Part shown: piece after piece, positions 34,046 through 45,700 of the stretch | How the letters are laid out: the number at the start of each line of letters is the position of its first letter | Position numbering within the stretch: position 1 is the stretch's first letter | NCBI GenBank assembly: GCA_034509735.1 | Contig: JACGWO010000012.1 | Span: 2,356,001 to 2,420,000, forward strand | Length of the DNA: 64,000 nt | Reading direction: 5' to 3' | Source of the DNA: Sesamum alatum | Lineage: Eukaryota; Streptophyta; Magnoliopsida; Lamiales; Pedaliaceae | The notes under the pieces: generated by a model | What the model was told of the DNA's origin: nothing | Databases searched by the model: none | What the model saw: the letters and a program-made list of their open reading frames with translations, nothing else | Position numbers and translations under genes: made by a program

Positions 34046-34395
34046 CACTACAAGAGAACAAATTTTCAGAGACGGAAATCAAAGACGGATTTATATCCAT
34101 CAATAAATTTCACCTTTCAGAGAGGAAAAATACTCCGTCTTAAAATTATATAATAATATTATAAAATAAAAATGGATTCATTCACGGAGTGACATTTTCA
34201 CAAAAAATAAAGATAATAAAATTATAAAACGTATTCCGTCTTTAATTTCGTATTAGTAAAAAGTTTTAAGACGAAAATATTTTCGTCTTAGAATCCAAAA
34301 TTCTAAGATGGAATCAAAGACGGATTTTGAAAATACATAATATCCGTCTTTGTTTCCGTCTTAGTCTCAGAATCCAAAATCTGTGAACTAGAGAT
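34046..34395. mobile_element. CACTA-like MITE with GACGGA subterminal repeats
   Basis: It begins CACTACAAGAGAAC. GACGGA or TCCGTC occurs about eight times in 340 bp. The right terminus is eroded (near CTGTGAACTAGAG). Confidence 0.5.
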
Positions 34396-34433
34396 AAATC
34401 TAAAATATCTTTATATATATATATATATATATA

Positions 34434-34712
34434 CTAGTCGTTGTTGCACGCGGTCCTCGCGAGCATATAAAAATAAACTGTGTGGGATGAAAAGAAAACA
34501 AAAATTGTGAAGGAATGAGAAAAAAAAGAATTAGTAAGAAGAAAGAAATATGAAGTGGGGTGAGAGAAACTTGGAGTAGTGGGTTGAGGGGAAAAAATAA
34601 TAAAATTACTTTTCTGACCAATAATTTTTTTAAGGAAAGAAAATGAATGAAGGATAAATTTGGACATTCAAAAATTGGTACGCCATAAAGTTTGCTTTTA
34701 TAATAGTATAGA
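34434..34712 (-). mobile_element. Short Helitron
   Basis: On the minus strand: A|TCTATACTATTATAAAAGC at the 5' end, CAACAACGACTAG|T at the 3' end, and a CGCG-AGGAC-CGCG hairpin about 12 bp inside the 3' end. It is preceded on the plus strand by an (AT)n run (34412-34432). Relative of 25147-25451. Confidence 0.65.
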
Positions 34713-35340
34713 TATTTACCTCTTTAGACAATAACTTTGTTTTACTAAAAAATGAAAAAGAAAAATTAATCACAACGCAGAAAAGCCCTTTCCCAACACA
34801 AGCTTTCTCGCGTTTCTCTTCTGTTCTGCCCAAACCGCTCGCCTCCTCTGTACGATTACGGTTGTCGCCGCCCCCTCGCCATCAGCGGCGTTGGGGTCAT
34901 CCTAATCATCGTCTCAGTTGTTGCCGTCGTTCCCGTGGATATTTGATGAGTAATACCTTACTCGACTTTTGTTCTTCGCTGAGTTCTATGAATTGGCCTA
35001 ATGGCTTTTGGTGCGTTGTGTGATGATAATCTCTATTCTTCTGTCCTGTTCCTAGTTGTTTTTTCCTTTGTTTTATTCTCTCCTCTTTTGGTACAAAGCA
35101 AGACTAGTTAGTGTTATTTGGGGAGGGTTGAACAATTAGGTTGGAAGTAAGTCACTAGTGTTAGTCGATTTATTGATTTTGCATTCAAAGATAAAGGAGT
35201 TGGTGTGTTTGTTCATTCCCTTGTAAGGTGTAGAGACTGGTATATAATACTAGAATCACGTTTTACTAAGTTCTAATGGGATTTTGTTAGCGGCAGGAAT
35301 TAAGAATCCATCATGCATGACATTACCCAAATCGAAATAA
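34713..35340 (+). other. Gene-leader-like fragment of unknown origin
   Basis: 34780-34960 is C/T-rich and GC-rich (GTCGCCGCCCCCTCGCC, GTTGCCGTCGTTCCCGTGG), unlike its surroundings. It is followed by intron-like T-rich sequence to about 35100. It looks like the 5' leader and first intron of a plant gene, but no ORF continues. The segment between the two 48-bp repeats (34046-35340) may have arrived as a unit. Confidence 0.3.
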
Positions 35341-35388
35341 AATCTTATTTTTGTTTAATTGTAATAATTTATTATTAAATAATGAAGC
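35341..35388 (+). repeat. 48-bp direct repeat, right copy
   Basis: See the left copy at 33998-34045; three substitutions separate them. Confidence 0.7.
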
Positions 35389-36419
35389 TAGCATTTTTTC
35401 TTTTGTGAATGCAAGAAAAATTAAATAGCAATAATTTTATTTTAAATCCTAGAGAAAGAAAGAGTGTATGTGTGTGTGAGAGAGAGAGAGAAAAAAAGAG
35501 GGTAATTATGTTTTATAATATATTAATTTTATAGAGGTTATAAGATGTTTTGAAAAAAGTTGGATGAAATTAATTTTTTTTAAAGAGCTTATAAGATGTA
35601 AAACTAATTTTATTTTGAGATCTTATAAACTATTTAAGAAAAAATTTGACCAACGTTTATTTTGAAGATTATAAGCTCTCAAACATTTTTTAATCTAATA
35701 ATTGAAGAACTCGTAATCAATCTTCAAAGAATTCGATGTTAGGGAAAAACAAGTAGTATATTACTCAATGAACTCTCACAATAGAATTGGTAGGTATTTA
35801 AAAAAAAAAAAAAGAATCATAACAAACCTCAAAATACGCTAATTTTGGACTATTTTAAAAGACTAAAATTCGACCAAAAAAGTACCCTGACATCCTGCTA
35901 ATAAATGGTAAAATATGAGGTTCAAACAAAAATACAATATCTATTAATATATATTTGAAGGTGGTTTTTTGACCAAATTCTTTAATTTTGACCAAATTTT
36001 TAATTTTTTAAAATTTTGAATATTTTTATTATAATAAATATTTCTAGAGATCAGGGGTACGAACCCCGTGAATTTTTTTTATTATAATAAATATTTTTTA
36101 GAGGTTATGGGTTCGAATCCCTGCGTGAGATGATATTGTTGCTACTGTATAATAGGTATTATTTGTTATATTTTAATTGATTTATTACTACATTTTAATT
36201 TCTTGTTTTTTTTCTTAGACTTAGCTTCATTATCGGATTTTAAAAACATAGTTAATTAAATTTTATTTATATTTATCAATATTATTTATCTTAGATTCAT
36301 AATTTTAAATATGGTCTCGCTGAACACCTAGATTTTAACACATAGTAAGTTGCTTAAATTCAAATTAAAGGTAGACTATACATGACTAATATATATAATA
36401 TTGTACACTTAATTATTCA
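35389..36419. other. Intergenic, with a tRNA-like B-box fragment
   Basis: AT-rich. 36055-36135 contains GGGTTCGAATCC (36109-36120), a perfect polymerase III B box, within AGAGGTTATGGGTTCGAATCCCTGCG. A related GGGGTACGAACCCCG lies 55 bp upstream. No A box is clear, so this is probably a SINE remnant. Confidence 0.4.
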
Positions 36420-36468
36420 AATTAAAAGGCAAGATTTAAAATCTCCTTGGATAAGAAAATATGTCTTC

Positions 36469-37829
36469 TCTCTCTCGTTGCGCAACCCTAATCCTACCTC
36501 CGGGGACTCTTGTGCCGGTGGTTGTTCGGCGGGCAGCACGGAGGGCCTGGACCCTGATGCTACTGGACAGATCTCGGCGGCTTTTAATTTTCCTGCGTTC
36601 TTTGGTCTGGTAGAGCGCGTCTTGGACTCAGGCGATGCTGACTCGTCGCATGCTATTCGGCTTCTAAAAGAACGATGGGAGGCGACGTATGGTGCAGTAC
36701 TGATGGTGGCTGAGGCGGTAGCGCCACTTGGACAACAGGCTCCTCATGATGGACAGATTGTGCCCGCCACCGGTCCCGCTCAGCGGGTTTCACAACGCGC
36801 TGGGGGCTCCCTTCACATCCAACCTCGACGGTGCTGCCCCCAATTCCCCCCTCGCCAGAGGCTGGCCCGAAGATCTTTGTGGGGGGAAGTGAAGCTGAAC
36901 ACGGGTTCTTGCACCACCATGCATGCTGAACGTTTAGTTGAGGGCTTCTACAAGTCTACACGTAAAACTCTCAAATATGTTCCTCTGGAATTGCAGAACG
37001 GAGAGATTATAGTCCGCCCCATGGTGCAGATGGCCGGGGTGGGTGCAAGGAAGTGGGAAGCTACGGCGGTGGGCGTTTTTCTGGGAAAAAAACCTTACTT
37101 TCGGCATCTTAACGATTATATCTAGTCTACGTGGTTGGGGGTGCAGGAGGTCATCGCAACATCGGCAGGGTTCTCTTTCATCCGCTTTGAATCTGTGATG
37201 GCCATAGAAGGGGTTATCGAAGGGGGACCATGGCTGTTCCAAGGTCAGCCTAGCTACACCATCTTCCGATGGAATATTGGATGGCGGATGGCCTCCCTCA
37301 GCGTTATTGCCAGTGGTGTTGGGAAGCCTCTGTATCTTGATGCCGTCACGAGGGACTGTTCGCGGCTTGACTATGCGCGGGTCTGTGTCCTTTTGGACTA
37401 TGCATTTGTGCTGCCCAAGAACTCGTTGTTATGCTCTCGACCTTGGGTGAAGCTTGTGGAGGGCCTTGTAAAATTGATGTCGAGTATGAGTGGCTTCCGA
37501 GCCGGTGCCCGTCCTGTCGGGCCCTCGGCCATACTTTGGAGCGCTGTCCGGAGAAGAAGAAGGAACCACTAGCCCCAGTGCGCGTGTTTGTCCCTAAACC
37601 ATCGATGGAGCAGCCCTCTAAATCCTCGAAGTGGGTTCCGCAACCAATCCCACCGGTACGCGGCCATGGAGGCAATCATGAGACGCATATCGTCGACCGT
37701 CGGGTGGCGCCGAAGGGTAAGGAAATTGTTGTTTATAACCCGTTTGATGTCCTTCACGCTATGCCGGAGGACGTCTGTGACAACACTCAGGGCCCTAACA
37801 GCAGCAGCCCTTCTCGGGGTGACTCATGA
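36469..37829 (+). pseudogene. LINE ORF1: DUF4283 domain and CCHC zinc knuckle
   Basis: ORF1 proteins of plant L1 elements bind the element RNA. Visible here are VLDSGDADSSHAIRLLKERW, then the DUF4283-like core with KTLKYVPLELQNGEIIVRP, VFLGKKPYFRHL, IEGGPWLFQG and KPLYLDAVTRD. The zinc knuckle CPSCRALGHTLERCP follows at about 37500-37545. A stop at 37123-37125 and a frame change near 37430 break it. The frame ends with TGA 37827-37829, overlapping the ORF2 ATG. The true start codon is unclear because of frame damage near 36460. Confidence 0.75.
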
Positions 37830-40800
37830 TTAGTATAGCTTGTTGGAACGTCCGGGGTCTCAACAAGCGAGACCATCAATGTGCGGTTTCTGCTCTTATC
37901 TCATAATTCAGACTGTCATTAGTTGGATTATTGGAGACTCGGGTGGCACGGCCTAATGTGGCGCGGATTCAGACAGCTATCCATAACCGTTGGACGTGGT
38001 ATGCAGATTACAGTGGCCCGGGGAACCGTATTTGGATCCTGTGGGATGATTCGGTTATAGTTCTGGAGATCTTGGAGCAGGATGCTCAGATGGTGCACTG
38101 TCGGGTGACTGGCCGAGGTGATCACAGGGTTTGCTTCGTTACCTTTGTATATGCAAATAATGAGATGGGGCACGCCATTCCCTTTGGAGTGCGGCTCGGA
38201 GACTAGCTCGTTCTCACGATAATGCACCGTGGTTACTGTTTGGTGACTTTAATGTGGTGCTTGACATGAGCGAGGTTTATGGCCGGTCGGTGGAGAATGG
38301 TCCGGCTATGGAGGAGTTCTGGGATTGCGTTCAGGATGCTCGGTTGTGTACGCTACCGTTGAAGGGGAACTTTTTTTCTGGGACAATCGCAGCCTTGGTG
38401 AGAGGTGCTTATGGAAGCGCTTGGATAGAGCCCTGTGTAATGAGGCATGGCTTTTCGTGTGGCCGGAATCTTATTATCTCTGCAGTACCCCACGGACATT
38501 GGATCACTCGCCTTTGGTTGTGCACAGTTCGAACGGTGCTCGTCTGGTCACCCCAATGTTTAGGTTCGATAATATGCTTGCTAAAGTAGCCGGGTTCAAG
38601 CAACAGGTTCTCAATGTGTGGCAGCATCGAATCCATGGCACTGTGTCTTATGCAGTGGTGCAGAAACTGTAACGGTTGAAGTCGGTCTTCCGTGCATTGA
38701 GAAACGCCAAGGGCGACTTGGCGCGCAATGAGGAGGCTGCTGTGTTTCTGGCGACTGCACAATAGCTGCTCCAGCGTTACCGGCACAACAAGCTTCTGTA
38801 GGAGGTGTGAACAGTGGTGCCACCTCATCCATGCCCGTGCCGTCAGTTTAGGTTTTGAAGGAAGGGCTCGCCGAGTTTGCAATTTGGTCCGACCTTCTCG
38901 TTAGTCCAGCCAAGAGTCAGGTCATCTTCTCTAAATCTGCACTTCTGCTCAAGCCCCCAATCTTGCTTACACTTGGCTTCCAGGAAGGCTCTCTCCCGTT
39001 CCGTTACCTTGGAGTTCCCATCAAATCGTCCCGTCTGATGAAGGCGGAATATGCACCTCTTCTCCAGCGGATTGATCAGAGTATTCGAGGCTGGGAGACG
39101 GTGAAACTGTCCTATGCTGCGCGGGTTCCACTTATCAAGTGAGTTTTATCTTCTCTTCATGATTATTGGGCCAACTCCTTCTTCTTGCCGAAGGGGGTTG
39201 TCAAGGCTGTTGAGAAACGCTTTCGGCGATTCCTTTGGCAAGGCTCCTCCGACTTCGGGTGGGCTAAGGTTGCGTGGAGCCACGTGTGCTCACTGAAGGA
39301 CGAATGCGGATGGGGGATCAACGATATTTCTACCATGAACGATGCCTTGATGAGCAAACATTTCTGGGAGGTGCATCAGGTTGATGGCAATTCTATTTGG
39401 CTCCAAAGGATCCGACAATACCGGCTGCCGAATTTGTCAATCTGGACGGCTAATGAACGAGCCGGTACTTGGGGCTGGAGGAAGTTAGTTTCGCTTACGC
39501 TCCTCGTCTTGCTGCTTGCCAATTGTGTATTCTGTCGGAAACGGGGAAAGCTTTCTGGCATGTGGCATGATCCATGGCTGCCCGGGAGGTCCGCTTATCA
39601 GCCGGTTCCCTACTGCTCCCGCGGACCATTCTCCACCGACCGGCTTACAAACCTCATCCATGCCCGTGCTGCGACGCAATACCGTATGTGGTTGAGGCAG
39701 CGTGCGAAGATCCAATAGCTCAAAGAGGGGGATCAATGCACCAAGGTGTTTTTTAGGAAGGTGGCGCGTGCGACGAGCAACTTTAGAAAAAATTTTTTTC
39801 AAATCATAAATGATTCACAAGGAAACCTTATCACAAACGCCTGCCTTGGTTGCCCAAGAGTTTGTGGAGTTTTCGCTCGCTGTTGGGTGGTGTTCGCCAA
39901 GGCAGTGTGTGTTGCTGGCCTACTTGCAGCCACGGTGTTGCAGCTTCCTTCCGTCAACACAGACACGTTGATTGCCCCAGTGTCGGACCAAGAAATCGAG
40001 GGATGCTATCTTCAGCATCGGAAGAAAGCGCGCCAGGCCCGAACGGATACTCGGCGTGCTTTTTACAAGGCGGCTTGGCCGGTTGTGGGTACGAAGGTTT
40101 TCCGTGGCTGTTCGTGAATTCTCGTCACTGTCAGCTTCTCAAGCAGAATTAACGCAACCTTGCTTACTCTAATTCCTAAAGTACAACTCCTACCACGGTG
40201 ACGGAACTTTCGGCCTTATACGCTTGCTGCAATTGTCCTTTATAAGGCATATCTAAGATACTCGCACAACAGATGAATTTTTCTGCCGCTTTTGATTGAT
40301 GAGACGCAAATCGCCTTTGTTCCTGGCCGGCGGAATTTAGCAGCACATCCATCTTAGCCCAAGAGCTGTTTCATGGTTACAATCAGAACCACCTCCTACC
40401 TCGTTGTGTTCTTAAGGTTGATCCTCGAAGGCCTTATGATTCAGTGGAGTGGGATTTCCTGCGAGAGGCACTCAGGTTCTTCAGGTTCCCTGAGAAGGGT
40501 TTATACAATGGATTTATGGAATGCGTCACCACGACATCTTTTCAATATGCCTTATGGACAACCGCATGGTTTTTTTTTCCGAGGGCTAGGGGTTTACGCA
40601 AGGTGACCCCTCTCGCCATATGTTTGTGCTCGCCATGGAAGTGCTACACATTTCCCTCTCGTTCTCGTGTGGCTACTACGCCGGATTTCCAGTTTCATGG
40701 CGTTTCAAGGAGATTTGACTTGTTATGCTGTCCTTCGTCGACGACTTATTTACTGTTTTGGCAAGTGCACATGAACCGTCACTTCGGGTTTTGAAGGAAG

Positions 40801-42180
40801 GGCTCGCCGAGTTTGCAATTTGGTCCCGCCTTCTTCCACCAGTCAACCAAGAGTCAGGTCATCTTCTCTAAATCTGACTTTGCTCAGCCCCCAATCTTGC
40901 TTACACTGGGCTTCAAGGAAGGCTCTCCCGTTCCGTTACCTTGGAGTTCATCAATCGTTCCGTCTGACGAAGGCGAATATGCAACCTCTTCTCCAGCGGA
41001 TTGATCAGCATATTCGGGGCTGGGAGATGGTGAACTGCCTATGCTGCGCGGGCGGTTCAACTCATCAAGATCAGTTTTTATCTTTTTAAATTAAAATAAT
41101 AAATATAATCTCTTCATTTTTGGGCCAGCTCATTCTTCTTGCGAAGGGGGTTGTCAAGGCTGTTGAGAAAAACGCTTTCGGCGATTCCTTTGGCAAGGCT
41201 CCTCTCGACTTCGGGTAGGGTAAGGTTGCATGGAGCCACGTGTTGCTCACAGAAGCGACGAAGGCGGATGGGGGATCAACGATATTTCTACCATGAATTA
41301 CGAGCCTTGATGAGCAAACATTTCTAAGAGGTGTCCAGGTCGATGGCAATTCTATTTGGCTCCAATGGATCCGACCCGGATAGAGAGCTGCCGACTTGTC
41401 AATCTGGAACGGCTAATGAAACGAGCCGGTACTGGGGCTAGAGGAAGTTAGTCCTTCGCTTTTACAACTCTCGTCTTACTGCTGCAATTGTGTATTCTGT
41501 CGGAAATGGGGAAGCTTCTGGCTGTGGCAATGACCCATGGCTGTCGGGGGGTCCGATTCATCAACGGTTCCCTACTGCTTCCGGTGGAAACGGGCATCCT
41601 GTCGGATGCCAGCCTAGCACGATTCATCACTCTGGCTGGTTGGCAGTGGCCAGGTGCTCTTGGGGTGCCGCCGGCCTTGCCTGACTCAGGGCGGACAAGA
41701 GTGGTGCAATGGAAGGGTTTACTCTCTTTGACACCCGTGTTGCTTACTTGAGTTTTCGCCCAGGGTGAAGGTGGCTTGGGCTCCGTTGCTGTGGGGCCGT
41801 TTAAGATTGCCAGAAATTTTATTCAATCCTGTGGCTTCCCATTCTCCTAAGGGACAACGGGAGATAAGCCATGGATCTTAATGAAAGCGAAGGCCTGCGT
41901 TCTGTGCGAGGCGAGGGTCCTTGAGACACATGGTCATTTCTTCTTCCGGTGCGCTTTCTCACAGGCGTGCATCTCACATTTGAAGCATGAGGTGTTCCGT
42001 TGGCCGGATGGGAAGTGGACTCGAGGTTTTGATGGGGAGTTAGACTTGGGGGGAAACCATCTATGGAGCGCCACTCAGCGGTTTGGTCTCGCCTCGCTTG
42101 TTCTCACTTGTGGAAGCACGGAATGCGTACGGTTTGGGGGTGCTCAGGTTCGCCAGAGGTCACTCATTATGAGTTCTTGA
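37826..42180 (+). pseudogene. LINE ORF2: endonuclease and reverse transcriptase, rearranged
   Basis: It starts ATGATTAGTATAGC (MISIACWNVRGLN), the usual opening of an AP-type endonuclease. LVGLLETRV, WDD and LFGDFNVVLD follow, with STPRTLDHSPL at about 38490. After YRHNKLL a block of RT thumb and connection sequence (38851-39622; LAEFAIWSDLLVSPAKSQ, FRYLGVPIKSSRL, RRFLWQGSSDFGW) appears too early. Then come the proper RT linker (LKEGDQCTKVFFRK, 39719), RT palm with the catalytic FVDD intact (40734-40745), and a second, more damaged copy of the thumb block (40787-41584). The zinc-binding tail (ACVLCEARVLETHGHFFFRC, about 41890-41950) ends it. Many stops and small indels make it dead. Confidence 0.75.
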
Positions 42181-42364
42181 GGAGGTAAAGCTCCACATTC
42201 TCGGGGAGGGACTGCGTTATACGCTGCAATCACAAGTCCTATGTCGCGTCTGGCGTATTTCTTGTTCAGATTCAGGCTAGATTATGTGGTGAGAGAGTTT
42301 CGGGTTTGAGTGTGTACCAGTAACTTCGTCTTTTCCTTTTAATGGAATTTATCTATTCCAAAAA

Positions 42365-42912
42365 AATTATTCATTTTAGTATCTAACTGAGCTTTAATGT
42401 TAGAAATTATTTTGTCATAAATTTGCCGAAAGAAACTTAGTATGCAACATTCTCATTATTTTATTTTATCTGAAAACAAAAACTAAAGACTTTCACAAGT
42501 TGCCTAAAGTATATATATAATAATTATATCATTCAATTAATTGCACTAAATGTTCATTTTTTTAATATTAATTGCTTATTCGATATTATGTTAATTAATT
42601 GTTAATTGTATCAATTATTCGACAGATCCACTTTTGTTTGAATAAATTAAAATAATGATAATATACTGGTAGGAATGATGTCTTTTCATTAGAATGGTAT
42701 TTTTCAATTTTGAATTAAAGTCTAAAAAATATTTTTATCAATAAATTATATAAATACCATTAATTTTTGTTATTATATATATTTATATTCTGAAAAAAAA
42801 CATACAATAAATGAACAATAATTATGTAATGAAAAGTTCATGCGCTATATAATAAAACAACCTATTTTCCTGTGTAATTTTATTTGTAATATCTCAATTA
42901 TTTCCTGTATGT
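42365..42912. other. Intergenic AT-rich stretch between LINE and CACTA element
   Basis: No gene or repeat recognised. Confidence 0.35.
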
Positions 42913-43496
42913 CACTACAAAAACTAGGGATTTGTACGGCTTTTTTTGGAAAGGCAACCTGGCCGTTTCAATACACACGACTTTTAAACCACCACTTTGT
43001 AATGGAAAATTTTCATGACGTCATCTTTGAAAACCCCCAAAAAGTTCGACTTTTTGTCGGCAATCGATACAAAAGCATTACAATAACATGTATAACAAAA
43101 GCTGATACAAAAATTCAAGCCGTACAATTTGTAATGGCTTTTGCAATTTCTTTTGAATATTGGGACGGTTTCAATTTTTTCGTCAAGTGAGAACCGGTGC
43201 AAAGAATGTACGAAAAGCTGTTCAAATATAAAATGAAAAAATGTTACAAAAAGTTTTTCCAAAAAATCACCTGTTACTAAATTTCATATGGTTTTTCTGG
43301 CACGAGCTTATTATTTTGAAACGTTTTGTAAAAATAAGACAACCGCGTTCAAGGGCCGTAAAATACGTACAAATAATTGGTGTGAAAATTAAAATATTTT
43401 TGAGGGGATTCCTTCTAATTAATTGGTGTCTCAAAATCTGTCAAGAAATTAATATTTAAAAACCATGGAAAAAGCTGTTACAAAATTTGTTCACAG

Positions 43497-44030
43497 ATGG
43501 AGTTGTTCGAGAAGTGTTATTAAAGAAGGAGGACAGTTAATGAATGGGCTCAGGCAGCGGAGGTTGCGGTAAGTAATGTCATAATTAAAATTTTTAATTT
43601 TAATTATTTTTTTAAAATATTAATAATCAATTAATCTGTTCGCAGGAGCTATTCATGAGGATGCTGCAGGAACCCCAGAACTAGCTAAACAGTTAATCAA
43701 AGATCCGCAATATCTCTCAAGGCTCGGTGGCCCGACGGACAACAGTTGTGGATCGCAGCGGCGAGCCAGAAGAGGGGCCCGAGTATTGGGTTGTCTGAGA
43801 CCGCTACGATTGCTTGACCATCACAGCGCAGTCGTCCGCCTCCACGCCCTCGCACCACCAAATAGCCGACCGCGCCTGATCTGATGATCGGGTCGCAGCT
43901 CTTGAGGAGTTTATGCGGCAGATGCCACCTATATACCTCCTCCACTGCCTCCAGCTGATCCCCCGACATAGACGATGAGGTGGAAACGACACCATGCTGA
44001 CGAGGAGACTCATTTAGTTTAGGATTTTTA
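43497..44030 (+). pseudogene. Remnant of a plant CACTA transposase-associated ORF (Ptta/En/Spm type)
   Basis: Short stretches on the plus strand recall this family: a WAQAAEVA piece near 43550, then QQLWIAAASQKRGPSIGL (about 43740-43795, like the family's LWxxAxGxxKxGxxYGL), and ALEEFMRQMPP near 43900-43930 (like its C-terminal LEERMRQ coiled coil). GT-AG-like breaks at about 43570 and 43646 suggest an intron. Stops and frame changes abound. ORFs on the opposite strand here are shadows. The assignment is by resemblance only. Confidence 0.4.
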
Positions 44031-44166
44031 TTTTTGTAAAAGTACAATGTTTTAAACAAATTTTTTTTTGTTAATTAACTTATTTTTGTTTTTTGCTATA
44101 ATTATTTATGTTTTTTATATAATATTTTCACATTTAAAAAAATATATACTACAATATAATATAATA

Positions 44167-44667
44167 GGGTTAATTACACTTGGACCCCTTCTGAAAATGT
44201 AAAAATTACACTTTTTTCTCAAAAAGTTTTTAAAATTACACTTACATCCCTTTCGAAAATTCTTCGTTACACCTGACCCCCATCCGTTAGAAGTTTGGAC
44301 AAAAAATATTTACGTTAGCAAAAATTACTTAAATTTTTTATTTTTGCCCCATTTAATATTTTATGCATAATTTTTGTACTGTATAAGAGGATAGTGTAAT
44401 GTATATATATGGAGTGAGGTTAATTTTTTAAAATTTTTCCTTATAAGTAAAAATTATTACATGAATGTTAAATGAGGCTCGGTAAAATTGAAAAAATTTT
44501 ATGTAATCTTTTTTTATTAACATCAATTTTTTTTGTTCAAATCCTAACAAAAAGCAGTCAGGTTGTACACAAATAATTTTTTTGAAAGGGGTGTAAGTTG
44601 TAATTGTGAAACTTTTTGGGGAAAGTGTATTTCACATTCTTAAGAGGGGTCTAAGTGTCATTAACCC
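44167..44667. mobile_element. TIR MITE nested in the CACTA element
   Basis: GGGTTAATTACACTTGGACC and GGTCTAAGTGTCATTAACCC form the ends. Inner inverted text includes AAATTACACTT and AAGTGTATTTCAC. The flanks are AT-rich and no clean 9-bp duplication can be assigned. Confidence 0.65.
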
Positions 44668-45332
44668 TAATAAATAATTCAAAATTTATTTATACAAAAA
44701 TAATATTAAATAAAATTAACTAAATAAATAAAAATTAAAATATAAAGTTTTATCTTGTAACGGCTTTTCTGATACTTCTACACATCATAGAATTACAAAG
44801 CCGTTCAAAGACCGTGCATATTACCGGGTATACAAAAAACAAAAATGAAAGCAGTAACAAACGCAATTACAAACTAATACCCACGTTCAAACAAAGCATT
44901 ATAAAGACGTTACAAAGCGTTACGAAAAAAACTAATTTACAAATACCAAAATAAAGTCGTTATAAAATAATGGATAAGTTCGCCAATAAAAAGAATGCAA
45001 ATAACTATTCCAAATAGGAAGCCAACCCATCATTTGTGTGTTACAATGACCATTCGAAAATAAATACAACAAGTTACATTGACCGTTGCAAAGTAGTTAA
45101 ATTCATTTCTCCATCGATCAAGCATTGTAATGGCCCATGCAGGCCGGTTCAAAAGCCGTTACAAATTGTAACGGTCTTCAGCTAAACATTACAAATTTTT
45201 TGATAACTTCATATAAAAAAGCCGCGGATTGCTGGTCATTACAAAAACCGGTACAAATACTTAAAAACTATTCCAAATTAATAACTTGGCCGTTACAAAA
45301 GCCGTTACTATAAAATTATTCTTTTTATAGTG

Positions 45333-45700
45333 TGTTGCCCTTTCTTTCCCATCCTTATATGTATTCTGACATATATTTACTTGATGTTTGTTTAAAACTT
45401 ACAATTTTTCACTTTTATTTTCATACAATTTTCTTTTTTTTGTTTACTATTTTCATATTTTTATTTTTGTTTGAATCATTACTTGTATTATGAGGCACGG
45501 TTAATTGTGTTTGAAGTTTAGGAAACATAATGGATTAATATTTGTAGAGCAAAACTTAACTTATGGAGGGCTTCATAATCTAATCTTTTTTTAATTAATT
45601 TTTATTATACTTATATCTATAATAATTTTATATATTGTAGTTCAACTTTGATAAATAATTATATTCATTAAATTAAGCATTTTGTCATTCTTTGATACAT
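45333..45700. other. AT-rich flank with a repeat shared with 48440-48560
   Basis: GAGCAAAACTTAACT followed by ATAATCTAATCTTTT and TTTTTATTATACTTATATCT (45547-45640) recurs in diverged form at 48448-48550. No gene is seen. Confidence 0.4.

Larger units (their letters stand above)
36420..42364 (+). mobile_element. L1-type LINE, family I, degenerate and rearranged
   Basis: ORF1 (DUF4283 plus zinc knuckle) and ORF2 (endonuclease, reverse transcriptase, RT-associated zinc-binding domain) appear in order, with stops, frameshifts and an internal duplication. The 3' end reads TTTAATGGAATTTATCTATTCC followed by an A run (42359-42366), a usual plant LINE tail. AATTATTCA occurs at 36411-36419 and 42365-42373 as a candidate target duplication. 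The LINE at 61451 belongs to the same family. Confidence 0.75.
42913..45332. mobile_element. Non-autonomous CACTA (En/Spm-like) element, 2.4 kb
   Basis: The termini CACTACAAAAACTAGG and TTCTTTTTATAGTG are inverted, flanked by the 3-bp duplication TGT (42910-42912 and 45333-45335). Subterminal regions are packed with GCCGTTACAAA or TTGTAACGGC-like repeats (for example 44756, 44811, 44911, 45160, 45290), the expected binding sites of a CACTA transposase. The middle holds a transposase-gene remnant (43497-44030). A TIR MITE is nested at 44167-44667. Confidence 0.8.

Noticed and set aside
37346..37675. Minus-strand ORF over the LINE zinc knuckle
   Set aside because: Shadow of ORF1; the plus strand carries the conserved CCHC motif.
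43697..44059. Minus-strand ORF of 120 codons in the CACTA element
   Set aside because: The plus strand carries the transposase-like remnants; the reverse frame has no recognisable feature.
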